A stretch of 64,000 bases of DNA from Odontesthes bonariensis (taxonomy: Eukaryota > Chordata > Actinopteri > Atheriniformes > Atherinopsidae), in the NCBI RefSeq assembly GCF_027942865.1, contig NC_134517.1, forward strand, positions 18,172,009 to 18,236,008, in the 5' to 3' direction. Made by a program: the position numbers and the translations under genes. A model generated the notes under the pieces. That model was not told the DNA's origin. It worked only from the letters and a program-made list of their open reading frames with translations, and did no database searches. This document shows positions 1 to 10,923 of the stretch, in pieces (the first letter of the stretch is position 1; every line of letters begins with the position of its first letter).

Positions 1-3000
1 CAATGTGCCACGTACACAGGAAGGCGGCCATTTTGGATGGAAAGTGCGTTTTCGTGCCATTTTTGACCGATTCCACGCCTTGCTTAAGATCGAACTTGTC
101 CTACAGATTTAATGCTACAGACTTCAAACTTGGCCAGGTTACTCTTAAGACATGGAGGTAAAAATTCATTGGCCAACTTTTTCAAAACTTAAAGGGCGTG
201 GCCGTGGCGACGCCTCAAAGTTTGATGACTCGCCATCACTCGCCACGAAAAATGAAGTCGCTTATAACTCCCACATACATTATCCAATCTGTCCCAAACT
301 TCATACGGTGAATGCTGGACCCAGACTGAAAGCTCACATATAAATTAGTGACATCCACTTATAGCGCCACCTGCTGGTGGTTGGAAATGTCTTTTTTTTT
401 CCACACCTCGCATTTGATCGAACTCCTCCTACATATTTAATGCAAAAACCTTAAAACTTGGCCAGGTTGCTCTTAAGACATGGGCCGAAAAAATCATTGG
501 CCAACTTTTTCAAAACTTAAAGGGCGTGGCCGTGGCGACACCTCAAATTTATGACGCGCCATAAAAAATTAAGTCGCTTATAACTCCCACATACATTATC
601 CAATCTGTCCCAAACTTCATACGGTGAATGCTGGACCCAGCCTGAACGTGCACATATAAAAAAGTGATATCCACCTACAGCGCCACCTAATGGTGGTCGG
701 AAACTTCATTTTTTTCCACACCTCTTATTTGATCAAACTCCTCCTACATATTTCATGCTAAAATCTAAAACTTGGCCAGGTTACTCTTAAGACATGAGGG
801 CAAAACTTCATGGAGAAACTTTTCCAAACTCTGAACGGTGTGGGCGTGGCCAGAGGTGAAAATCGTGTGATGGCGTTTGTAATATGAAAGCCTTATCATC
901 ATCGCAAAGTCATGAAACTTGGTACACACGTCCACCCTGACGACTTCGTACGTATGTAAAGGGTATTGTGTGTGGGCGGAGCAAAATGGCTCAGTGGCGC
1001 CCCCTAGAAATTTTCAAAAACCCCTATGCATTGGGGTTATTGTGTGCTCGTACGTACGCAATGGGAATCGTGCGTATGGGCAGAGCTGCGCGACTATGGC
1101 GTCCAGCGCATGCCCAACGTGCGCACATCCCAACGTACGCACACTCGGTCCCGCTCACAGCTGCTTGCAGCTTTCTAGTTCTTCTTATTCTTTGCAAAAG
1201 GTATGCGAAAACTCAGGAAATTTTGCAAGCGCCACGTGCCAGTCGACGACATGAAAGAATCTAAACATTATATCTTTGGGAGTTGCTCATTGGCTCTGTA
1301 GCGCCCCCTACGGTGCATAAAAATGGTCCCCTTAATAGGATTAGTTTCGCGTGGGACGACGAAATTCGGTACACTCATTCATCATGCCCAGACGCACCAA
1401 AAAGTCTCTTGCCATCACGGTGCCACGTACACAGGAAGGCGGCCATTTTGGATGGAAAGTGCGTTTTCGTGCCATTTTTGGCCGATTCCACGCCTTGCAT
1501 AAGATCGAACTTGTCCTACAGATTTCATGCTACAGACTTCAAACTTGGCCAGGTTACTCTCAAGACATGGGGGGAGAAATTCATGGAGAAACTTTTTCAA
1601 AACTTAAAGGGCGTGGGCGTGGCAACTCCTCAAAGTTCGATGACTCGCCATCACTCGCCACAACAAATGAAGTCGCTTATAACTCCCACATACATTATCC
1701 AATCTGTCCCAAACTTCATACGGTGAATGCCGGACCCAGCCTGAACGCGTACATATTATCATAACGACATCCACCTATAGCGCCACCTGCTGGTGGTCGG
1801 AAACATCTCTTTTTTTCCACATCTCGCATTTGATCGAACTCGTCCTACAGATTTAATGCTACAAGCTTCAAACTTGGCCAGGTTACTCTTAAGACATGGG
1901 GGGAAAGAGTCATGGAGAAACTTTTTCAAACCTCAAAGGGCGTGGCCGTGGCGACGCCTCAAAGTTATGACTCACCATGAAAAATTAAGTCGCTTATAAC
2001 TTCCACATACATTATCCAATCTGTCCCAAACTTCATACGGTGATAGCTGGACCCAGCCTGAATGCGCATAGATAAAATAGTGACATCCACCAACAGCGCC
2101 ACCTGCTGGTGGTCAGAAACGTCTTTTTTTTCCATACCTCACATTTTATCAAACTCCTCCCACAGATTTAATGCTACAAGCTTCAAACTTAGCCAAGTTA
2201 CTCTTAAGACATGGAGGCAACAATTCATGGAGAAACTTTTCCAAACTCTGAACGGTGTGGGCGTGGCCATGCGGTGAAAATCGTGTGATGGCGTTTGTGA
2301 TTTGAAAGCCTTATCATCATCTCAAGGTAATGAAACTTGGTACACACGTCCACCCTGACGACCTCGTACGTATGTAAAGGGTATCGTGTGTGGGCGGAGA
2401 AAAATGGCTCAGTGGCGCCCCCTAGAAATTTTCAAAAACCCCTCCGCATTGGGGTTATGCTGTGCTCGTAAGTACACAGCGGGTATCGTGCGTGTGGGCA
2501 GAGCTGCAGCTCCAGCGTCCAGCGCATGCCCAACGTACGCACATCCCAACGTACGCACACCTCGGTCCCACTCACAGCTGCTTGCAGCTTTCTAGTTATT
2601 ATTCTTTCTTTCTTTCTTTCTTTCTTATTCTTTGCAAAAGGTATGCGAAAACTCAGGAAATTTTGCGAGCGCCACGTGCTAGTCGACGACATGAAAGAAT
2701 CTAAACATTATATCTTTGGGAGTTGCTCATTGGCTCTGTAGCGCCCCCTACGGTGCTTAAAAATGGTGCCCGCAATGGGGTTAGTTTCGCGTAGGACAAT
2801 GAAATTCGGTACACTGATTCACCATGCCCAGACGCACAAAAAAGTCTCTTGCCGCCATGGTCCCACGTAGACAGGAAGGCAGCCATTTTGGATGGAAAGT
2901 GCGTCTTCGTGCCATTTTTGACCGATTCCACGCCTTGCATAAGATTGAACTTGTCCTACAGATTTCATGCTAAAGACTTGAAACTTGGCCAGGTTACTCT

Positions 3001-4356
3001 TAAGACATGGAGGGAAAAATTCATTGGCCAACTTTTTCAAAACTTAAAGGGCGTGGCCGTGGCGACGCCTCAAAGTTTGATGACTCGCCATCACTCGCCA
3101 CGAAAAATTAAGTCGCTTATAACTTCCACATACATAATCCAATCTTTCCCAAAGTTCAACCGGTGATTGCTGGACCCAGCCTGAACGCGCACCTATAAAA
3201 TAGTGACATCCACCTATAGCGCCACCTGCTGGTGGTTGGAAATGTCTTTTTTTTTCCACACCTCGCATTTTATCAAACTCCTCCTACAGATTTCATGCTA
3301 CAAGCTTCAAACTTGGCCAGGTTACTCTTAAGACATGGGGGGAAAAAAATCATTGATCAACTTTTTCAAACCTCAAAGGGCGTGGCCGTGGCGACGCCTC
3401 AAATTTATGACTCGCCATAAAAAATGAAGTCGCTTATAACTCCCACAAACATTATCCAATCTGTCCCAAACTTCATACGGTGAATGCTGGACCCAGCCTG
3501 AATGTGTACATATAAAATAGTGACATCCACCTACAGCGCCACCTGCTGGTGGTTGGAAATGTCTTTTTTTTTTTCCACACCTCGCATTTGATCAAACTCC
3601 TCCTACATATTTAATGCTAAACGCTTCAAACTTGGCAAGGCTACTCTTAGGACATGAGCCGAAAAAATCATTGGCGAACTTTTTCAAAACTTAAAGGGCG
3701 TGGCCGTGGCGACGCCTCAAATTTATGACGCGCCATAAAAAATTAAGTCGCTTATAACTCCCACATACATTATCCAATCTGTCCAAAACTTCATACGGTG
3801 AATGCTGGACCCAGCCTGAACGTGCACATACAAAAAAGTGATATCCACCTACAGCGCCACCTAATGGTGGTCGGAAACTTCATTTTTTTTCCACACCTCT
3901 TATTTGATCAAACTCCTCCTACATATTTCATGCTAAAATCTTCAAACTTGGCCAGGTTACTCTTAAGACATGAGGGCAAAACTTCATGGAGAAACTTTTC
4001 CAAACTCTGAACGGTGTGGGCGTGGCCAGAGGTGAAAATCCTGTGATGGCGTTTGTAATATGAAAGCCTTATCATCATCGTAAAGTCATGAAACTTGGTA
4101 CACACGTCAACCCTGACGACCTCGTGCGTATGTAAAGGGTATTGTGTGTGGGCGGAGCAAAATGGCTCAGTGGCGCCCCCTAGAAATTTTCAAAAACCCC
4201 TATGCATTGGGGTTATTGCGTGCTCGTACGTACGCAATGGAAATCGTGCGTGTGGGCAGAGCTGCGCGACTACGGCGTCCAGCGCATGCCCCAACGTGCG
4301 CACATCCCAACGTACGCACACTCGGTCCCGCTCACAGCTGCTTGCAGCTTTCTAGT
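1..4356. repeat. Higher-order tandem repeat array (about 320-bp subunits in about 1.4-kb units)
   Basis: A subunit of 310-330 bp recurs. It can be followed by the phrase cttggccaggttactctt near 131, 460, 772, 1545, 1877, 2190, 2986, 3316, 3635 and 3947. After three subunits (four in the last unit) comes a different spacer of roughly 650 bp that starts near 4008 and its equivalents 830 and 2240. Whole units therefore begin near 1, 1418 and 2858. The window begins inside the array, and the array stops abruptly near 4356 in the middle of a spacer. The many short open frames here (for example 919-1254 and 4095-4355) are repeats of one another and are not genes. The second unit carries a small TTTC microsatellite near 2604-2630. 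Confidence 0.85.
363..377 (-). promoter_or_regulatory. CTCF-like core motif, recurring in each array subunit
   Basis: The phrase agcgccacctgctgg fits the reverse complement of the CTCF core consensus at every position. Exact copies start at 363, 1779, 2095, 3218 and 3535. Near copies with one change start at 679 and 3853. Shortened GCGCCCCCTA cores lie in the spacers near 996, 1301, 2415, 2741 and 4173. Binding is inferred from sequence only. Confidence 0.4.
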
Positions 4357-5070
4357 TCGATCTATCCCTGCCATCATACAGGGATACCAACATTAAAGAC
4401 GAGGCGTGGAGGAAGGTGGCGGAGATTGTGGGTGTCCCTGGTGGGTTGACATCTGTGTGAACTGTACAAAATTACATGAACACCTTGCAAACATCATGGC
4501 CAGTAATGTATGCTAATGTAAATGGCTAGGTCATTCCCCTGGTTGTCTTCGTGGTGATGAGCTAGATATGTTATATTATGTATAGTAAAATAATGAATGA
4601 AATAAATGAAGGGCATCACTCAGTTTTTTTTCCCTTTATTATTCACCCCTGAACGGTTCGGGTATTGCTCATGTCATTGCTATTGCTGGCAAAATGAACA
4701 GCAGCAGTGGCCAGAATGGCTGTGCTAAAACGATTGTAGGCGAATAAACACACCTAAAACATCAGGCAATTGTGTGAGCATCTCCACTTTTGCAGTAAAG
4801 TAATGACCATCAAGGAATAGAGGTTCAATCCAGTGCATCAAATTCTTTCATGGGCAGAGGTGGAGTAGTGGATGAAACGTTATCAATAATTGTGATAGGC
4901 ATTCATTTCAACAAAAGAACCAAATCACACCCATGGCCATGTTTTCACAAGATGTCTTGTTCATGTTTCATTTTTAAATCAGAGAAAAGGTGCAGGGACA
5001 GGTGGCGCTCCCTCAGGGACACATGTGAAGGAGCGCAAGAAGGAGAGACAACTTCGTATACACGCCCCTC
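4357..5070 (+). pseudogene. MADF-domain fragment of a Harbinger-type DNA transposon
   Basis: Beginning exactly where the tandem array ends, the plus strand reads DLSLPSYRDTNIKDEAW and then RKVAEIVGVP, typical of a MADF (Myb/SANT-like) DNA-binding domain. The continuation, RDRWRSLRDT followed in a shifted frame by VKERKKERQLRIH, appears about 550 bp later near 4991-5065. The gap may be an intron (donor near 4440) or an insertion. The small frame shift and the missing remainder indicate a decayed copy. In PIF/Harbinger elements the MADF protein works with the DDE nuclease; no nuclease frame was seen nearby. A domesticated host MADF gene is less likely given the truncation. Confidence 0.5.
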
Positions 5071-5146
5071 TGTACACACCCACTGTAGTAGCAACATGGC
5101 GACACTAGGCATCCAATCCGGCGAGTTAAGTTGACGTGACGGAACA

Positions 5147-6080
5147 ATGGACGCCTACCGTGAGAGTCTCGACGGCGCTCAGCACTGGAACGAAGCGTAT
5201 CGGTGAGAGTGATTTGCAGCACTTTTGATCTGCTACTCATATGCTATATGGAGAAATACTGTAGTGAACTGTTGCATTAAGTTTGTTGCTCTGTGAACAT
5301 TTGAGACCTTTGCCTGTGCACTAAATATAGTACACTGCACAATTGTTAGCTGATTAGCATTGTGTTTATGTAGGTACATGTGACTGCAGGCATAGTACAT
5401 GTTGGTCAACCATTTGTGTCAATACATGTGATTAAAGGGAATGCTTTGAGATTTATGTTCTCATATTGGATTAAAGAGGGGAATAAGTTTATTATTTTGT
5501 AATCCAAATTATAATGTGAAGAAATTTTCTTCTTTCAGTTTGTGAGTTGGGGTTTAATTTCATGATCCTTATTACAGAAACTCATGATGAATGAATATAT
5601 TTTTCTCATGATTTAAATCATAATTTCTGATGTTATTGTTTTGAATTATTAACCAATGATTCATGAAAGGACACTTGATTTCCATATTGAAGTTATTAAG
5701 CTTAGTGTAATGTAAGGCCAGAATGTTAAAGATGACATTATCATTATACTTTAGTGTTATTGTTGTACAACGATTAGATTGTTTACTTAAAGGTCCTGTT
5801 TATCAAATTAAACAGGTCAGGTCTTTTGGAGACCCTTAGTCTCTATAGAAACATCGGAGAGGATTCCAAGAGAGTCCTGGATGGAGTGATTCGGGATCAT
5901 TCTGTGGACCATAGATGGCGAGCCTCCCAAAGATCCTTAAGAAGCTGGATTTACTTTTCATCACTAACTACAATTGGTGGTAGGGCCAGTCTGGTTGGCA
6001 GAGTTGCTACACACCCAAAAGAGTTGGCATGTGACTCTAATCACCCTATTAGAAGAACATTTGGAGGGAACACAAACTAA
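5147..6080 (+). CDS. Candidate small two-exon gene of unknown function
   Basis: An ATG at 5147 opens a 56-nt segment (MDAYRESLDGAQHWNEAY) that ends at 5202 on a good donor, CG|GTGAGAGT. An acceptor at 5815 (aaacag) leads into an open frame in the matching phase. It runs to a stop at 6078-6080 and would give about 106 residues. The second part begins SGLLETLSLYRNIGEDSKR and is charged and hydrophilic at first. Just upstream lie a CAACATGGCGAC element and a TTGACGTGACGG CRE-like box, as in a housekeeping promoter. I do not recognise the protein. The C-terminal half looks less conserved in character, so the gene may continue into another exon or be decayed. Phase and splice signals agree, but no homology supports it. 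Confidence 0.35.
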
Positions 6081-9000
6081 ACAGTACCGGTACTAAGAAA
6101 AACAAACTCATTATTTTAAAGGTGCCATTTTCTTTTCTTTATTATTTTTCATATCATTGTGTGTATAAATGTTGTAAACTTTTGTTACGGTACACACTAA
6201 AAGAGTTACTTTTGCAATGTACTCGTGTTGGTGTTGTTCATTGTTGGGCTATTCAGGTCTATGGTAATTGAGCTCTTACCGAACCTAGCTATTCAGTGTA
6301 TCAACTATAAGTGGGTTACAGACGCAAATGGAAAGAGGAAAGCAGGAATGCACCTGGATCTACCGCATACAATGCAAATTTCCAGACGGAAACGCCAAAA
6401 GGGTACAAAGCACACCTGAGCACCTGGGCAGAATTATGGTTGTTTCCTATTTTCTGGGACAGTCTTTCTCTGGCCTTTTCTATACAACTCCCCTCTTAAT
6501 CTACAGTTTTTACACCGGGGAACTTTTTCACTCTTGTATATAATTTTTTTTCATTCTTGTATATACTTTTTGCCCCCATATATTTTTCATATAATGGCAT
6601 CTTATATGCCGAGACCTTTTTTCTCAAAAAAAAAAAAAAGAAAAAAAGATCCATTTCGAGATACCGAAGCTCGTTTTGTGGCGCTATGGGGCTAATGATG
6701 TATTTTCCAAGATGACAGGTTCAGATATTTTGTTAGTTCTGCCAAGTTAAGTTAGTTTTCTCATCACAGCAAAACAGCGGGATCAACTGAGGGGCATCCA
6801 CTGGCTGAAGTGCAGCTCAGTTAGATAGACTCTTATCTCTGCCCACGGATGCCACCGTCTGCGCTGAAGCGCAAAAATTGTCTCGACTTAGAGGAGTCAA
6901 CAGAATTACACACGCATGTGTTGACTTAACATTCCAGATCCTCCCCAACTGTCACGACAGCGGGGAGATTAGGTGCTAACACAGAAACACGCTCATTTTC
7001 AAGCTCACCAAATTCCCTCGTGATCTCGATAAAAACACTAAACGCACACATCTATGTAAGCAGTCTACTGTGTGCTGTGTTCTCAAAACAAACAGTGAAA
7101 ATGTAACTTCTTATTATCATTAAAACTAAGTGTTGTCATCTTGAGATAATGGCATTAAAATTGAATAATTGCAGGCTATGCATTCTATGCTTATCTGCTC
7201 AACTACCCAACACAATAAGACTTATAAAGACACAAAATGGTGACTTTTGGATTAGAAATAAGATAAGCAGTGTCAGTGAAAGTCAGTCTGTCCACGGTTT
7301 TGGTTGAGACTGATGAGCAGGGAGTTCAGAAAGTTTTCCAATCTTTCTAACATTTTGTTTTTGTGAAGAAAGTGTTATCCCTTCTGGGCTACAGTACAAA
7401 CGTGAAGGTGAAACCTGTTGGAGGATGGAGGAGGAGGACGAAGTGTCACATTCTTGCATAATTATCGCTCAGTCTATGGCTACAAAAACACAACAAAGGA
7501 AACCACATTATACTACATTTCTGCCAGTGAATCACCCCAGATGTTACATGCTGGAACTTTAAAGCATTTTTGACCGCAGTGGCAGTCTTTCGTCTGTTGG
7601 GGACAGGATCTTTCTTTGACAGTTTTCCTCATTCTTCTTGGCAGAAATGTTTAATCTCAACCAGACTGGATGGGTAGCCACAGTGCACGTTTTCAAGTCT
7701 TTTCGAAGCGTTCCTTAAAAATACTCCAGGGTTTTCTTCGGTGTTACACTTCAGGCCATTCCCTGTGAAACGTAAACCTGCTTCCATCTTTGCCTCTGTT
7801 ATCAGTAGTCTCTCCAGGTTCAGTTGAACAGTCCTTTTTAGCTTGGGAGGGTCCCATATTGTGAGATTAATTTCCTGATTGGAAGCTGGGATAAGAGCTA
7901 AATGATCCACTAAATTTTCAGGAAATGAGCTTCAGTGCTTCTTTTAGTATCTCCTTTAGCATTTCCTTTATGAAAGCAAACGGTATTGCTCTGTCTCATT
8001 TTTCCTTGCAGTCGCAACATCAAAACGATGGAGTCACACTCACTGTGATCCACTTAGATTTGAAGACAGGAGGCTGGAGAGCAAGCTGCCTACGTGAGCG
8101 GCCTGCGATAACATCTTTCGCTTTTGTGGCTTTTTCTTTCCTCTTTTTTCAATTACCAACCTTGATCGTGAACTTATATTTCCACTGATTTCATAAATAT
8201 AGAATATAATCTCAGTGATATGACATGATAAAGGCAGTTGCGTTGCACAACAGCAGGTGAAATTGATTCACAATAAGTGTTGCTTCCTAACTGGACAGGT
8301 TGATTTCACAGAAGTGTGATTGACTTGGAGTTAGCCTACATTGTGTTGTTTAGGTGTGTTCCCTTTATTTTTTTGAGCAGTGTATAATGTTCAAATTACA
8401 GAACCTTTTTTTTCTTCTATTGTGACTGAAAATATATTGAATACCTTGGTGTTTCTTAACCTCAGGCAGAGAGCAGTATATCCAAATGGAGCTACAAACG
8501 AAAAAAACCCGAAATGCAATAAGTGGCTGGACCCTCTTCTTCTAACCTCGGTGTGACCCCACTGTGAAGAATGTGCAACAACTTCGAACTGGTTTCGCCA
8601 CGCGAACAACAGCCAGACTCTTGACTCTTTGTTTTAAAAATATTACAGCGAATAACTGAACATGAGCTGCATGAAATTCGCAAACAGTACAACAGAAAAA
8701 TCCCAGGGTATGTCTCTCTTTCACACGTTTTTTTTTAGGCTCCGGTTCGTTTTCTCCGTTTAGCCGAGACCCTTCAATTTAGTTTGGCTCAAACTCCATG
8801 TTTCACGTCTCTGCAGAGGTGACCTTTCCAGGTGACATTTGGAAATTAATTCCCCTTGAGCAACACGTCACGGAGGCCGTTTTCCTGGAAGTGTCTCTTT
8901 GGTTGTTTGTTATGTTTCTCTCTTCTACTTGATATTAACTCTAGCCCCTTTCACTGTCACATCCCTGGTATAGTTGCAATGACAAAACCTCAGATAATCT

Positions 9001-10923
9001 GTTTGCATAGTTGATATGATGCGATATGATTGGTTTTTATTCAGAACATTTATTCTCCCAACCCCTACACAAATCAAATGAGACAGAAGGAATTCTGTTA
9101 ATTGTGTCACTTATCAAAACTATAATCCTCCTGAAGCGAGGACTTATGTATTTTGAATGTTTGATCGCTGCTTGTTGCCTGACTGAATAAATGCTGCTGT
9201 CCATAGCAGTGGAACCTGACCTCACGACCATTTCTTGATAACCTCAACAGCTCCTCATTTCAGATTGGCTGTCACGTTTTTTGTTTTTCTGAATTCCACT
9301 TGTGGCCTGTGCATTCTGGAATCAGGTACAGCCTGACTGCAGCAGCCAAATTACGCCCAGCAAAAAAACGATGAAAACAGAACAAATCTATTTCTCAGCA
9401 CCAACAATCTCGCAATCAGTATTTGTTCATTTAAATCGTAGCCTACGGTTGAAACGCAGTAACCAGCAGCTAGACTTTCAACCACTAATACACACATCTG
9501 TCCAGTTGTGGCTCATTTGCACCAGTTCCTCAGTGAGATGAGGGACTTGTGTTTTAACTTTTAAATACCTTCTTTGTTAGATTTCAGGGTATTATGAATT
9601 ACCCCCACCACAAATTATCATTATCAACACATTTTGCCTGCAATCAAAACTATATCTTTCAGTACCTGACTCACACTGGAAAAGTAAAGCCTTTCTAAGC
9701 CTTTCTGGTCACCTTTGACATTAGTCTTTCATTCCACCAGACAACTTTAGTGTTCCCACTTAGAAAAACAGCAAAAAATGGAAAAATGGTCTTTTGGATA
9801 TTTTTTAATCTTGTTGTGGAAATAGTAATGAGTATGCAATTTTTTTTTGTAACAAATGGGTAAAAGGTCACTGCGTGGTAATAGTATCAAAATTTGAAAA
9901 AAAGTTATGGTGAAATGCATACATCCACCTGTTTAGATACTACTGATATGAATGGTTTTCACTGCCCTGGATGGGAAGCACTTTGGGTCAATTCTGTTGT
10001 CACAGTGTGGTAGAGAGGAACAAAGTACAGACACGAGAGGATTGCTAGAAAGCAAGTCATTGAAAACAATCCAAAACGACTTGTAGAACAAGAAACAGGT
10101 GGCTGAAAAAATTATGATAATCTGGGAGCGATCCGCAAACCACATCGGTATTTAATACAGGTTTGGGGACATTACTACAAACAGAAGTCATGAGGATAAA
10201 ACAACAAAGAAAAAAAGGCCATTTGTTTTGAATGAGTGGGGATAGCCAAAATTTTGACTGGGACACTAAATAAGTGACAGGACATGGCCGAAAAAGACAA
10301 AAACTCGCAAGAAGTACATATAAAACATCACATAGACGTTCTACAATATCCGTTCAAAGGTGTTTTGTGAGACAAACTGCAACAAACAAAATGCTGCCTT
10401 AAGGTTATTAAAGGAGTATCACGTATCTGACGCCGACATTGCTGACGTCACAACTCGGCCCGACAGCTGCAAAGATCTAATAAACTCACATCTAACACAG
10501 ATTTTTCTCCTTTCTTTCCATTTCAAGTCTGGTCTTCCTCAGCCCCAACAGACACTGATTCGAGTGACATTAACACAGCTCCCTGCGGAGCTACAAGGGG
10601 TTTTATACGACCGCATCACCGATGGGGGGGAAAAAACACAACAAAAACAATGAACTGTGGAACTGTTTACGTCCTCCTTCAAATGCATTTTGAAATGAAG
10701 CAAAATCCACGGGTATTGGACAAAAAAGCTTTAGGTAAACTACAAAAAAACACAAACCGTGAGACGTTATTCGAGCTGTGCCTTTGAGGAATACCTAAAT
10801 GCCCGATGCTATAATGTTAAAAGCAAAAGTGTTATGACACAGATGAAAACTAAATCCTATCCTCTGAATGTTGACATGTAAGTCCGTAACAAAGAAAAAT
10901 GTCACGCCTCAAAAGCAGATATC
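6081..10923. other. Intergenic region without recognisable gene
   Basis: About 4.8 kb of AT-rich sequence with no coding exon that I can support. Open frames such as 7629-7910 (minus) and 10360-10653 (plus) lack recognisable motifs and splice context. The part just below 10923 probably includes the asb9 3' untranslated region. The only recognised repeat lies at 8226-8387. Confidence 0.6.
8226..8387 (-). mobile_element. Teleost interspersed repeat, terminal fragment
   Basis: Read on the minus strand, the segment begins with an end resembling ACTGCTCAAAAAAATAAAG and continues through a stretch about cold-spaced CAACACAATGTAGGC and TCAATCACACTTCTG phrases. I know this as an abundant interspersed sequence of fish genomes. 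Only one end is present; the copy fades out near 8226. The transposon family is not certain to me; it behaves like a non-autonomous DNA element. Confidence 0.5.

Noticed and set aside
919-1264. Open frames of about 100 residues repeated at 2386 and 4095
   Set aside because: They are the same tandem-array sequence in different units, without start context or splice signals.
7629-7910. 93-residue minus-strand frame
   Set aside because: No recognisable motif, no splice neighbours and ordinary intergenic composition.
10360-10653. 97-residue plus-strand frame
   Set aside because: Antisense to the probable asb9 3' region, without motif or splice context.
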